Source: Trichosphaerium sp. ATCC 40318 (taxonomy: Eukaryota > Discosea > Flabellinia > Trichosidae). From it: a stretch of DNA of 64,000 nucleotides. The notes under the pieces were generated by a model that worked only from the letters and a program-made list of their open reading frames with translations, was not told the origin of the DNA and made no database searches. The position numbers and the translations under genes are program-made. Shown piece after piece: positions 25,398 to 36,023 of this stretch; position 1 is the first letter of the stretch, and the number at the start of each line of letters is the position of its first letter. The DNA is taken from NCBI GenBank assembly GCA_038496445.1, contig JALMLS010000207.1:54490-118489 (forward strand). The letters run 5' to 3'.

Positions 25398-26237
25398 ATG
25401 TCAACCGATATTGGTGTACACGGTAGTAAGGCTTTACAAAATCGTAGAGTAACAGAGTGCACAGAAGAAGAAGCATGGAGTTTAGGGAATATTCCAGCAG
25501 ATATCATTTTCTTGCTGTTAGACTTGTTGGTACAAGACGAGCCGCCTGCGATTGTGCGTATGCTTTGTGTAAATAACCATTTGTGTAATACCATCAAACA
25601 ATCAACACTTGGCCAAGAATGGTTCTTAAAAGACGCTATGGTGTTGTACTATTTTTATATGCTTGATCGACGCACTTTAGAGAACGTCAGACGTAAACAA
25701 TACAAACTCGTCGTGTATCATGGAGATGGCCCCACCATAAAGTATTTAGACTCTCTTTGGGACCGATTTGCATCTCCTGGCGGTTTGATGGCAGAAAGAC
25801 TTGATGCAATACTGGCTCAGTCAAAAATCAATGTCTATGTACAAGATGGTCCATGCAGCATTTGTAAGGCTGAGAAAACACGTTTCTGTAACCCTTTACC
25901 TCGTGGACGTAAATATGAGAAAGTTTGTTTTGATTGCTCTAAAAAGTGCTTTGATTCTCCTAAACCACTACGACGACTGAATATCATACTTCGTAACTAT
26001 TTCACTGTTGTTATTTATCACATGTGGACCTGTCGGATGAAATTGCCAAAGGCTGTGGAGCAGACTTTTGACAAAGAAAAACAATATTGTGCTGTTATGG
26101 AGTTTTTACCTCATCAAGGTTCAGTGTTGTTTGACAATGGAACTTTCTTTTTAGGATGGTTGGATCCACGTTGTGGCAGTGAATGGGAGCTACCCTCAGC
26201 TAAATCGGATAATGACTCTAGTGCGCCCAAAAATTAG
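25398..26237 (+). CDS. F-box-like/zinc-motif protein, intronless (copy B)
   Basis: A paralogue of copy A (10763-11593), also single-exon. I chose the ATG at 25398 (MSTDIGVHGSKAL); the frame is open upstream to 25329 but without an ATG. The F-box-like helical stretch (LGNIPADIIFLLLDLLVQ) is at residues 20-80. The Cys cluster (CSICKAEK, then CFDCSKKCFDSPKPL) is near residues 150-190. The acidic/Ser tail ends DNDSSAPKN. It sits 307 bases after the LRRK-like gene on the same strand. Likely an SCF substrate adaptor by family logic; substrate unknown. See the finding on the near-identical 180-base block. Confidence 0.6.
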   Translation: MSTDIGVHGSKALQNRRVTECTEEEAWSLGNIPADIIFLLLDLLVQDEPPAIVRMLCVNNHLCNTIKQSTLGQEWFLKDAMVLYYFYMLDRRTLENVRRKQYKLVVYHGDGPTIKYLDSLWDRFASPGGLMAERLDAILAQSKINVYVQDGPCSICKAEKTRFCNPLPRGRKYEKVCFDCSKKCFDSPKPLRRLNIILRNYFTVVIYHMWTCRMKLPKAVEQTFDKEKQYCAVMEFLPHQGSVLFDNGTFFLGWLDPRCGSEWELPSAKSDNDSSAPKN

Positions 26238-26534
26238 CAGTTCTGATGAGGATTCTCAATGTGCTGTGATATCTTTATAAAGAGTACTTGTTTGTTGCCA
26301 TTACTTTATAAGCAATTAAAAGTGGGTTGTGGTGATATGTGCTTAAGTGTAAACACCCTGCATCAAATATTTGGTGTAACGGCCTGTGGCAGATGTACTT
26401 CTCTCATATGCTTCTTTAGGCATGCAAGTACCTCATGTTTCATATTGTGCTTATAAAACCAGACTTTTCAAGAGGCAACAAGGATATGTATAAATTGTAA
26501 AATACAGAAAATTTTTTTTTTTACTTCAAACATA
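26238..26534. other. Convergent 3' ends
   Basis: This stretch holds the 3' ends of copy B (plus) and RNase H2B (minus). A short plus-strand frame here has no family signal. Confidence 0.45.
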
Positions 26535-28270
26535 TCACGTTTCTTTTTTTTCTTCTTTTTTTCCTTCTTCTGCAGGTTTATCTTTCTTTACAATTTTTTT
26601 GAAGAACGTAAAAATCTTTTTAATACCTGAAGTATCAACCTTTTCTAACTTTGCAAGAGATGCTGACTTACGCGGCTTTTTCTATAAAAAGCGTCAAAAA
26701 AAGTCTGCTCTGTTGCCATTCCCGTGCAACATGTAAAAGAAAATCACGTGCCTTTGGTTTTTGTATCTCCTCGTCAGAGTTATCATCAAAAGCATCTCTT
26801 CCTCTCTTCCTTGTTGCAGAAGGATTGCTGAAATTAGCGAAAAATTGACGTCTTGTTTGTTTGATCCTAATGTAGAGAGTATGAACAACCAACTAAGGTA
26901 AAATTTACTCTGTGTTACGTACCCTAAACTCTCTCGAAGCTTTGCCGTCCATTTAGGCTGTAAATATTCTGATAACATCCCAATACCAATACTGAGTTGT
27001 TGGTCTTTTTTTTCAAAAGTTAGGTTTTTTTGATAGCTAGAAAAGTCAGGCTGCTTCATATGTACCTCTTGTTAAACTATCTTCTGCTGATTCTTTATAT
27101 CCCATAGCTTGTGCACGAACAAGTGAAAATCCACCATCTGGTAGTTTCGGTACATAAGCCGAGATTTTGTTTATTTTTGCTTTTAACCACAAAAGCAATT
27201 TCTTTTCTGAAAATCTGTAATACTTATCCTCGCCAATTTCTATCACAACGTTAAGATCACAAGATATAAAAACAGGTTGGTAATATATCAGACCTTTAAT
27301 GTCACATATAAGAGATAAATTAAGTGAAGGATTGTCGTGTAAATCACGTAACGCAGGATATTTCTGATCAACAAAGATATCAAGGTAGTCAATAAAAACA
27401 CCCTCTTCTTTCTCCTAATAAACGTAAGATACTAGATTGAATCTTGCGCCCAATCAAGAGCTATCACGTTTTTATTGAAAAAAAACTATCACGTGAGTGT
27501 CACATGATGTGAATGAAAAAAATGTAAAACTGTAAAAAAATGATTTGAGACTTATTTTTTGAAGAGTAAAGATAACGTACAGCTTTACAAAGCTTAGGTA
27601 GTATTGGTATAAACATAAATATAGGATCAATAGGTGTCACAATGTACATACAACCATCTAAACAAAATAAAATATTAATTATTATATCGTGTTAAAAACA
27701 ACGCTTATAATACGCTCTAATACGAATATACGCGAAACGCATTAGTTATGAAGTTGTGTATTCAATTAAAAGCGCGTTTCAATTTTCTCAACAATAAAAC
27801 CCGTAACAGGCTCGTTTTGCGTTTATAGACATGTACACGCATTTACCTGATTTAATACTGTCGTCTACAAACCAAGAAGCTGCTTCAGGCTTGGCGCGGG
27901 AAATTTCAAATAGTTTTTTGTCTTTACTCTGCCAGTACTTGCACAGGTCGCCTGTGATTGCGCTTAGTACATTTTGTTTAAAGTTTGCTTGTGATCATCT
28001 TAAAATCGTTCGTTTTGGCTGCATTATCACCACAACGCGTATGAGTACCTGTTTTAGGGTGTGGGAGGGATATAATTTTCGATCCAACGCCATTTCCTTT
28101 AACTGTGTCAAAAACAAATACAAATATCTCTTCACTGTACCAGGATGTATGAAAACGTATTCTTTATGTCTTTTCTTGGCTGGAGTCTCTGGTGGAGGTC
28201 CAATATCTATATCGACGTTTTCTTCGCCTGAATCCTCACCATAGTCTGTTTCTGCCATAGATTCTTCCAT
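26535..28270 (-). CDS. RNASEH2B: Ribonuclease H2 subunit B
   Basis: The scaffold subunit of the trimeric RNase H2 complex, which removes ribonucleotides from DNA in the nucleus. After an acidic start (MEESMAETDYGEDSGEENVD), joined exons give the family's SKIISLPHPKTANF, then PEAASWFVDDSIKS and CMYIVTPIDPIFIFIPLL, which is the strongest signature. KLLLWLKAKINKIS and AMGYKESAED follow, then a basic/acidic tail. The C-terminus has KKIFTFF, which matches the spacing of the PCNA-binding PIP-box-like motif of human RNASEH2B (IxxFF). One intron near the end uses a GCACGTGA donor (complement 26682-26751). An ATG at 28258 is an alternative start. About eight introns are present. No catalytic residues are expected in this subunit. 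Confidence 0.85.
26682..26751 (-). other. GC-AG intron (GCACGTGA donor) in RNase H2B
   Basis: Splicing EIQKPK to KKPRKSASLAKLEK gives a continuous tail ending in the PIP-like KIFTFF. Reading through instead stops in the intron region after a low-quality frame. Confidence 0.65.
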
Positions 28271-28822
28271 CGTTTGCAGTAATCAGAAAGGAACCTTCAC
28301 AAAAAAAAAACGTTAACTTCTGGGTCAACGGGTAGCTTTAGTATTACCTTCGTAGTGCGCGAATACGTCCTAAATGCTACCGCTAGTACAGTCCGTTGAT
28401 TGTATTTATGCAACGCGAGCACGTTTTCCACCAAATCGTCACAAGATACGCTCAATTACGTAAAACTAATTGTAGTTCTACATTTTGTCACACTGCACTT
28501 ACTGCCAAAGAAACACCATAAAAATGCCACAAATCGTTCCATTTTTGTCGTGTATGCTAATGACACTCTGCATAAAATCTTAATTAGTGCTTGCAGAAGA
28601 GCAGGTCACGATAGCAAGGAAGTTCTCCCTTCAAACTGTGTTTTGTCATCCGCGGAAACTCCCGCTTGTTCTACTACTCGCCAGGCGTCAGCGAGCATCG
28701 CTGCCAGGAACATCTTTGTTCCCAAGACTCATACAAGCGTGCACACAGCTTCACTAAACTGTAATTCATAATCACTACAGACGCAAGAGCTCAGGTCCAG
28801 GCGAAGATAAAACATCCCTGTA
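28271..28822. other. Divergent promoter region, RNase H2B and RhoGEF
   Basis: About 550 bases between the two divergent starts. A 123-codon plus-strand frame at 28400-28771 has no family signal and biased composition, so I treat it as chance. Confidence 0.4.
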
Positions 28823-31800
28823 ATGGACTTTAAGCAGAACGCAGTATTCCTAGTTGCTGTTCCTGTATCCCATCAGTCAGAATTAACCTCTTATCAATAC
28901 CCATTACTATTTTCTTAACTTACAAGGTCTACGCAATCGTATGCGCTTCAGTAGCATATTTAACAGCTTCATGGGCTCTGGTCGCTGTATTCGCAACTGT
29001 AGGTGTTGGCGTAGCAGCAGAAAGGAGCGTGGCTATAGCTAAATCGCGTCATGTTGCCATACGTGCCGTTGAAGCCACTAAAAAACTCGATGAATCCAAG
29101 TCATTAATTACGAAGTTACAAGCAGAGATTGCTATGGAAAAGAGAGAGCTACTTATAGCAAGAGAAGAAACTGAAAAAGCTAAAGCTAATCTAGGTACTA
29201 CTTTTTTTTTTCTTCACGTATTTTCGTAAAATATCACGTGCGCTTTGGATAATCAAAGCAGTTTTTCTCATTTAGCTTTTTTTTTCTGCTTTTTTGTTAC
29301 GCCGCTAGTTGACGGATATTTTTTCCGTTGTGCATTTTTTTTGTCGAACCACGCATTGTTGTTTATGTAAAAGTTAAAATCACGTGATTAGAAAGCAATA
29401 CTCCGCTTAATTTTTTTTATTTTTTTCAATCGCGTGCAGTTTTCTGGTATCCCTTTATTTAGCTTTTCTAATTATTATTTTACTTCTAGAAGCATTGAAA
29501 GTAAATCACGAGGAGCTATCTGTCAGCTTTGAAGGTACGACGGAAGTTCCAGCCGGACTTTTTTTTTTCTTTTTCTTAATTAGTTTAATAGAACAGAAAG
29601 AGCAAGTCAGTAGAATTGAAAGAGATAATCACGCTCTGACCACTAAAGTGAGGTATGTAACCTCATTTTCAGATGTTTATATCTCGGATAATTGTATACT
29701 GCACGTCTTAGACGTTGTACAAATGCACGTTGAATGCAAATAATGACAAGGTTTAGTGAGCTAGTTGAGGGCACAAAATTATTGACTAGCGAAAATGCAG
29801 TATTGAAGCAACAGTGTGCTGTACTCACTCAAGATGTTGCATCTGCCAGACGAAAAGGTTACGAATCTGACAAGAAAACAAAAGAAGAAGGAACTGCATT
29901 GAAAGAATTCATGGTAGAGATGCAAAAGGTTTCAAAAGCGAGACAAGAGAATCAATCAACTAAAGTAGAACAGTTAATGTCCAAAAACGCACAACTTGAA
30001 TCGAACCTTGAGAAAGCCCGAAGAGAATTGAAAACTATTAATGAGAAACTAAGAACTGTTGAGTCCGAAGCTACTACGTATAAAACGCAGCATGAAAAGG
30101 TTCGTTTGTAGTTTTTTGGAAACTTTTTCTTGACCTCTTCGCTGGCTTCTTATTCTCTCTTCAAGGCCACAGCCGATGCTGTAGATGCAAGTGATTTGAC
30201 TAATCAATTAGAATCTTTAACAATTGAAAAAAGAAAGATGGCCATGCACGTTGAACAGTTAGAGTTTTTGTTACGAAAAAAAGAAAAGGAGGTATCACAA
30301 GTTGAGAAAGAAAAGAACGATGAAGTATCAAGAGTAGCAAAGGAAGCTGAAGAGAATGTTTCTCAATTAAATCAAGTACGTGTCTTATGTCCCTTTCTTT
30401 ATGACGTCATATTATTTTCTGACATTATTTAATAGGCACTCGACGAGAGAGACAGTCAGTTACAATTTCTTTTACAAACAATAAACGGAATTGAGAAAAA
30501 ACTCAAACAAAAAACAATCGAAGCAGAGTCTCTTCAACATGACGTCAACGAGGTACTTCCGCGTTTCATTCCAACTAGATGCTATTTGTACCCTTCCCAG
30601 TATTTTTTTACACCACGTGGAAATCACGTGATATATTTTTTCCCTTCTCAATAATAACTGTTGGTGTAGCTCCTTGAAGCAGACAGTGCAAGCCAAGAAC
30701 TCATTAATTCTTTGGAATCAAGAATTGAAGGACAACATGAAAGTATGCAAGCGATTTACGAGAGCGCAGAAGCGTTAAAAGAGGAGAACGATGCACTTGA
30801 AACTAAACTTCTTGATACCATGGATAGAGCCGGAAAAGCAATAAAGAACGCTTCAATGTATGAGATAAAGTACAAAAAAGTGAACGATGTACGTCTACAT
30901 TCGGCTAAAACTTCATTTACTAAACCAGAAATAGGAGATGACGCAAATGAGTAACCAACTCAAAGTGATGAACAGTGTTGTAAAGCGCTTACAAGCACCA
31001 AAACCAGAGGGCGTATGTTCTTAGTTTTATCTTGATTCGTTCTTGCCTGTTGACAAACGTACTTATTTGGTTATTTAGCCACAAAGATACAAGAGAGTGA
31101 GAAGGCATAAGCGTACTTCAGTACAACTTACAGGATCATTGCGATCAGGTTTTAGCACAGGAACCCCAAAACCTCGATCAAAACGTGCACGAGCGAAATC
31201 ACTACCAGCAACTTACTCTGGTATTACTCTTAGCGAATGCTGCGTACGCTTACCTAATCCTATGTAGGTTCTATATTTTCCAGACTTCATGTCGTGCAAG
31301 CTCTATTCAGGCGTAAGATAGCGATGGATGCGTTGGCTGCTAAAAAACAGAACATTGTTTTCGTTCAAGGTCTTTTCCGTCGTTTATTTGTCTTTAAGCA
31401 TAGGAAGTGGGGAGGTACTTGAATTTTACTTTAAGTGATATATTACGTGCTTATCATGTATTTTATAGTACGTGGTATGGAGTTGAGAGGTAGAGTGCTT
31501 CAAGAAATTATTGATACTGAGAAAAATTATATGGCACAACTTCAATCACTGCTACAGGTACCCACACTATGTGCTCACTTGTTTACTAATTATTTTTGTA
31601 AAGACTTACAAACGTCCTTTGGAAATAACTCAAACCTTAACCAAGTCTCAAATTGCCAAGATGTTCTCAAGGTACGCCTTGACTTGAGGGGTGATTTTCT
31701 CTTACTTTTTTGACGTAGCATTGAAACGATCTATAAGATTCATAGAGAGTTCCAAGCAAGCCTCGATGAGAGGTTTGGTCGTAGCAAAGCAACCAATAAG

Positions 31801-33101
31801 GCTGTTATTTGTATTGCTGATATTTTCCTTTCAATGGTGTGTTAAGACGACAAACCTTTAGTGTATTTTGCTTACGTTGATAGGTTCCATACTTGAAGTC
31901 TTATACGACGTATGTAAATAACTATAGTACTGCATTACGCACTCTACTAGAGTGTCGTAGAGCCAATCCGCAGTTTGCCAAGTTCACAGAGGTAAATCGA
32001 CAAGAAACACAATCCATTTCTCACTTTTTTCTAAACTTCCAATTAGGCTCCTGTTGGTGGTGTTGGTCTACCTTTGAAAGATATGTTAATTGTACCAATA
32101 CAAAGATTACCAGTACGTATTTGAGTATAGTAGATAAAATTTACTAACTATTTTGTGAAGAGATATTTATTGTTGTTTTCTGATCTTCAAGAACATACAC
32201 CAGCTTTTCATGCCGATTTCAAAAATATTAAAGAGGCATTAGGAAAGGTAGGTTGTTTCCTTAGGCAGACGGTATCAGTGTAGATTTATTTGTGCAATTT
32301 ATGGTAAATAATTATTGAAATAGGTTGGAGAAGTAACTAGACATATCAACGTAATGCGTCGGGATTCTGGTGAGCTTCTTATTTTTTTCTCAGAAAAATT
32401 AGTTCAATTGATGATGTTTCTAATACGTCTTAGAGAACTTTAAGAAAATGACAGAGTTAACAAAGAGGATGAAGCTTAAAAAGCGTCCAAAGGGTGGAGA
32501 GTACTGGCCTTTGCAGGTACTAACAGGATACTGGGTTTTTGGCCTTCTTTTGCTAATTGATGTTTTTTTAGAGTCGAGATGAACTTATTCAACCACATCG
32601 CAAGTTGTTGTATCATTTACCTCTACCTTCACTACCGTATGGCTATTTTTTACACGTTTGCATGGTTTCTAAGCTGATTTCTTTTATAGTAAAGGACCTG
32701 ATGGATTGGAGATTGAGAAACATATTTTTGTGTTTACAGATATGTTAATGATTTGCGAAGCAAAGGAGAAGAATTCTCGTCTTTTTGGAACTTCTATTGA
32801 GTACGTTTTTGTTTTAAAGAGAGGTATATTGCGCTGCGTTTACTCATTTCAATATAGGTACAGAGAGCTTGTTTTTATTAAGATCAGTCATTGTAAGATA
32901 AGAGAGCAATCAGAAAGTACGTACCAACAATGTTTTTTTTTTAATGATTTAATTTTTTTATTAGGTGTTATTGAGATAATGGGACCAGGACAGTCGTTTA
33001 TGTTCAAAGCAGAGAACGATGTATCAAAAGACAACCTTTTTTCTAATATACTATCAGCGAAAACTTTTTACTTGCGTAATGAGAGAACCACTAGCACGTG
33101 A
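28823..33101 (+). CDS. Membrane-anchored coiled-coil RhoGEF (DH-PH)
   Basis: Predicted activator of Rho/Rac GTPases. The first two exons join as MDFKQNAVFLVAVP to VYAIVCASVAYLTASW, followed by ALVAVFATVGVGVAA. This is a long hydrophobic hairpin or anchor at the N-terminus, which is unusual for this class. A coiled coil of roughly 450 residues (about 29030-31000) is rich in Glu, Lys and Gln heptads. A basic linker (SKRARAKSLP) leads to the DH domain from 31480: LQEIIDTEKNYMAQL is conserved region 1 and PIQRLPRYLLLFSDLQEH near 32090-32190 is conserved region 3. The PH domain follows at 32580-33090 (KHIFVFTDMLMICEAKEK). The stop is at 33101. Two long introns near 29200-29490 and 30550-30670 hold TCACGTGA. 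The DH-PH call is firm. Confidence 0.85.
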
Positions 33102-33279
33102 TTATTCTCAGCACGATTTAGAAAAAAACCTTTTGTAAATAAAGTACTTTAATGATAATGTTCTTTCTGTTGTACACCCAGATGTATGTGCATTACAAGT
33201 AATATGATTACTTTTATGCAAATAAACTGCAAAAGTCAGATCTACCTCGATACCATTATCCAAACTAGCATAAAGCAGT

Positions 33280-33597
33280 GTGTCTCTGGTTATCAACTAC
33301 ATCAAATTACATTTATTTATACACCTGTTTTTCTTCTTTTTTGCTTTGCTTTCTTTAGTGCTCTCCTTGTCCGTGAGTTCTGGAAACATATCATTAAAGC
33401 TTGACCATGAACAGTATGCTTCCTCACGTGTAAGAGCGGACATTTGCGGTATTTCTTCTTTTCTCTTTCTAGGTAACGCTTGTACTTTTAGGGTGGTAGA
33501 AATGAGCCATTATTTCGTCACTGTAATAGTTGTTGAGACTAAGAATAAGGTCATACGTACATTAAATAGTAAGGACAATGAGATATGCTATTATTAA
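33280..33597 (+). CDS. Possible small secreted protein
   Basis: A frame of about 105 codons starts with a hydrophobic stretch (LFFFFFALLSLVLSLSVSS). It continues into a soluble-looking part (HYFVTVIVVETKNKVIRTL). No in-frame ATG begins it (the first codon is GTG), so an upstream exon would be needed. No family recognised. Confidence 0.2.
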   Translation: MSLVINYIKLHLFIHLFFFFFALLSLVLSLSVSSGNISLKLDHEQYASSRVRADICGISSFLFLGNACTFRVVEMSHYFVTVIVVETKNKVIRTLNSKDNEICYY

Positions 33598-33886
33598 GTA
33601 ATATTACAGTATAAGGCAGTCAATAGTTTTCGCTTGAAACAGCTGTAGGTAAGGTGACATGATTTTATCGAAAGTGTTTTGCGGAAAAATAAATGAACGG
33701 TATGAGATAGAAGAAGCATTTGTTTCAACGCTTCAGAAAACAGTGACAAGTTAAAGAAATATAGTAAACACGGAAAGCTTATTACCTTCCTAAGCCAAGT
33801 AAATTATACTTTCCATATTTATTTAGCAAATGCAAATTAAACCTACAAGCGCATACAGTTCAATGCCGCTTGAAAATTGCTGTAGG

Positions 33887-34080
33887 TCACACTTGCACTT
33901 GGGCTTGTACACCAGTACTATTTAAAGCACTGGTAGGCGTTGCAGTTTGTGGTGAAATGGAGTTGTTGGTGACATCTGTAGGCGCTACTGTTGGTATTGT
34001 TGTAGTACTACTTGTTGGAGGTGTGGTAGCATTGTTGGGCAAGTTGGTTGGTGAAGTAGGAGGTGGTGGAACACGCTAAA
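33887..34080 (-). CDS. Thr/Pro-rich 3' exon of an unidentified gene
   Basis: The minus frame reads PPPPTSPTNLPNNATTPPTS and on to a stop at 33887, preceded by a good acceptor (tttag). The Thr/Pro/Asn composition resembles mucin-type stalks such as the gene at 49.5-54.5 kb. No upstream exon could be traced, so this is a partial gene, a relic or chance. The opposite strand is an open hydrophobic frame, judged to be its shadow. Confidence 0.25.
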
Positions 34081-34171
34081 CAAAGTTATAACTGTAACAG
34101 CGGGATAAAAGAAATAGTTAAGTGTCCTCAGTTTATGCAAATTCTAAGGTAAATATCAACCTATTGATGCC

Positions 34172-34543
34172 TTGAGATATCAACTAAAAAAAGTAAAGGA
34201 TGCAAAATACTTCTGTTTTGAATTTGTGTTGAAGCTTACAACTTCGTACAAGACTGAGCCGGAAAGACCTGACCTAGTAGTGGTAATTCACGGCGTTTCC
34301 TGGGGTTTTGGATGTATCAGCCCAGATATCAAACAATTTAATTGTTGTCAGTTTCACTTTTTTGTAGCGACGGCACTTTTCCACATAGTGACGGAGCAAA
34401 CGACCTTAAAAACACCTTTGCTACGCAAATACACCAAACTTAACTCACCTTTGCTCAACGAACTCAAACTCAACTATTTTGCCAAGAGCTCGAATCAACA
34501 CGCGCACCAAATCTTATACACAGCATTGTTTGACCTTGTTTAA
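34172..34543 (+). CDS. Unidentified 123-codon frame
   Basis: An open frame that starts MRYQLKKVKDAKYFCFEF. I recognise no domain, signal peptide or close neighbour function. Composition is only weakly protein-like; it may be chance. Confidence 0.2.
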   Translation: MRYQLKKVKDAKYFCFEFVLKLTTSYKTEPERPDLVVVIHGVSWGFGCISPDIKQFNCCQFHFFVATALFHIVTEQTTLKTPLLRKYTKLNSPLLNELKLNYFAKSSNQHAHQILYTALFDLV

Positions 34544-34984
34544 TTAAAATCTACTAGTGACGTATCTGGTTGCTATAGGTCACTCTGCGCGTATTGCTAG
34601 CGTTTACACTGCAATTGCATAGAACTTGACTTGGAAACGCGTTATTGCTGCATGTTATTATGTGACTATGTTCGTAGAAATGTTGCAAAGCTAACTTAAC
34701 TGCATTTTCTGAAATTGTTTAAACGTCCTCTAAATACGCTTGTTGTATTCTACGTGCACTTGCACATATAAAAATGTTATTTTTGTTTCTGTGGGTAGTG
34801 CTCTCGCCGAATACGAATACCATATCTAATGAACGATATTCACTGAAATATTTTTCAATAAATTCTTATTACATGAACGCTAAACCACAATAAAATTGTT
34901 TGAGATTTACATTTTCTAATTGGGTTTTCATTTATTTGCAACAATTTTTACTCTCGTGAACACTGCCATCTCTTACTCTTTAAA
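34544..34984. other. Upstream region of the retropepsin-like gene
   Basis: No gene seen. No long terminal repeat or tRNA-primer-binding-like site could be recognised next to the retropepsin-like gene. Confidence 0.4.
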
Positions 34985-35827
34985 ATGCAAACCTACAAAA
35001 ATTATACAGTTACTATTGCTCAGAATTCAAATGTGTTACAACGCCACCCACGCCAATCAAACACACGATCAGCACAAGCAACTACAGCGCTTGTTAATTT
35101 TCAAGTTGGACAATTTTCATTCTGTGTCAAGACTTGCATTGACTCTGGTGTCGGTTTGAGTATTTTGCCTTATGAGTTTCATACTATGTTTTCAATTCCA
35201 CTAAGTCCAACAACTCAAAGGATACGTACTACCAACAGGAGAATAGTAGACGTTGTCGGCGAGCTCATTGTAAAAGTAAAGATCGGCGGTACTGAAGCAA
35301 AAGCAATCAAGATGATTTGCTGCAAAGGTGTTTCCTGCCCTATCCTCGGTGTTGATGCATTGAGAGCACTACATGTTGTGATCGATCGCCCTAACCAAAG
35401 GATCATTGTTCACGACAATGATACGAATACGGCTCAAAAGATAATAAGAAATGCTCCTGCCGCTCGCAATAGTAACATACCTCTTCGTTTAACCAACTCA
35501 ATCGCTCTTGCCCCACGCACTAGAGTTGTTGTACCTATTGCCGCGCCCAATCCTATGAATCAAAGGAATGGTATGCTACGTGTTAAACGGTCAATGCTTT
35601 CTAGACAGATACCAAATGTAATGACATTGGGACAAGTCACACAGGTAAGAAATGGAAGAGCCCTACTTGGTATCCAAAACAATAGCCAAAGGCGTATAAA
35701 AATACGTCAAGGAAGTAGGGTTGGATCTGGAAAATGGATTTCATCTGGTGCTATTCCAGCACGTGTACCAGCTCGTAGGCCAAATACCCGCACCAGAAGA
35801 TCTCAAGCTTCATTTTCTCATCAATAA
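34985..35827 (+). CDS. Retropepsin-like aspartic protease, retroelement-derived
   Basis: A 280-residue intronless protein. The active-site motif is CIDSGVGLSILP near residue 57, a D-S-G triad as in retroviral and Ty3/gypsy proteases. The second hallmark, CPILGVDALRALHVVI near residue 117, is followed by RPNQRIIVHD. The part after residue 155 (LAPRTRVVVPIA, then GRALLGIQNNSQRRIKI and a glycine turn) resembles the beta-domain that follows the protease in gypsy-type Pol. The end is Arg-rich (RRPNTRTRRSQ). No Gag, reverse transcriptase or integrase frame flanks it. It is either an isolated remnant or a domesticated protease with an intact frame. The DSG triad suggests it could dimerise into an active enzyme. 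The protease fold call is good. Confidence 0.72.
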   Translation: MQTYKNYTVTIAQNSNVLQRHPRQSNTRSAQATTALVNFQVGQFSFCVKTCIDSGVGLSILPYEFHTMFSIPLSPTTQRIRTTNRRIVDVVGELIVKVKIGGTEAKAIKMICCKGVSCPILGVDALRALHVVIDRPNQRIIVHDNDTNTAQKIIRNAPAARNSNIPLRLTNSIALAPRTRVVVPIAAPNPMNQRNGMLRVKRSMLSRQIPNVMTLGQVTQVRNGRALLGIQNNSQRRIKIRQGSRVGSGKWISSGAIPARVPARRPNTRTRRSQASFSHQ

Positions 35828-36023
35828 ACAGAAACTCATTTGTTTAAGGATACATCTTGTCATTTAAAAGCTTTGTAAGCATTAACTATCACCACTGTGA
35901 TATCAAATAAATATCCATTCAGGAAAATTTTTATTATTTTCTGTTTGTACAGTTCTTCTATTGTTCATTTTTGTGCTATTGGTTGCACTCCTTCATCGAT
36001 ACTTTTTCTCATTACCTTTTCTA

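Noticed and set aside
31255-31310. A 20-base micro-intron in the RhoGEF gene
   Set aside because: A 47-base intron using the next acceptor (attcag) keeps the frame and has normal length.
33870-34079. Plus-strand hydrophobic frame (VGIVVVLLVGGVVALL) that looks like a membrane protein
   Set aside because: The reverse strand gives a Thr/Pro-rich exon with a good acceptor, a composition typical of this genome; the hydrophobic frame is probably its shadow.
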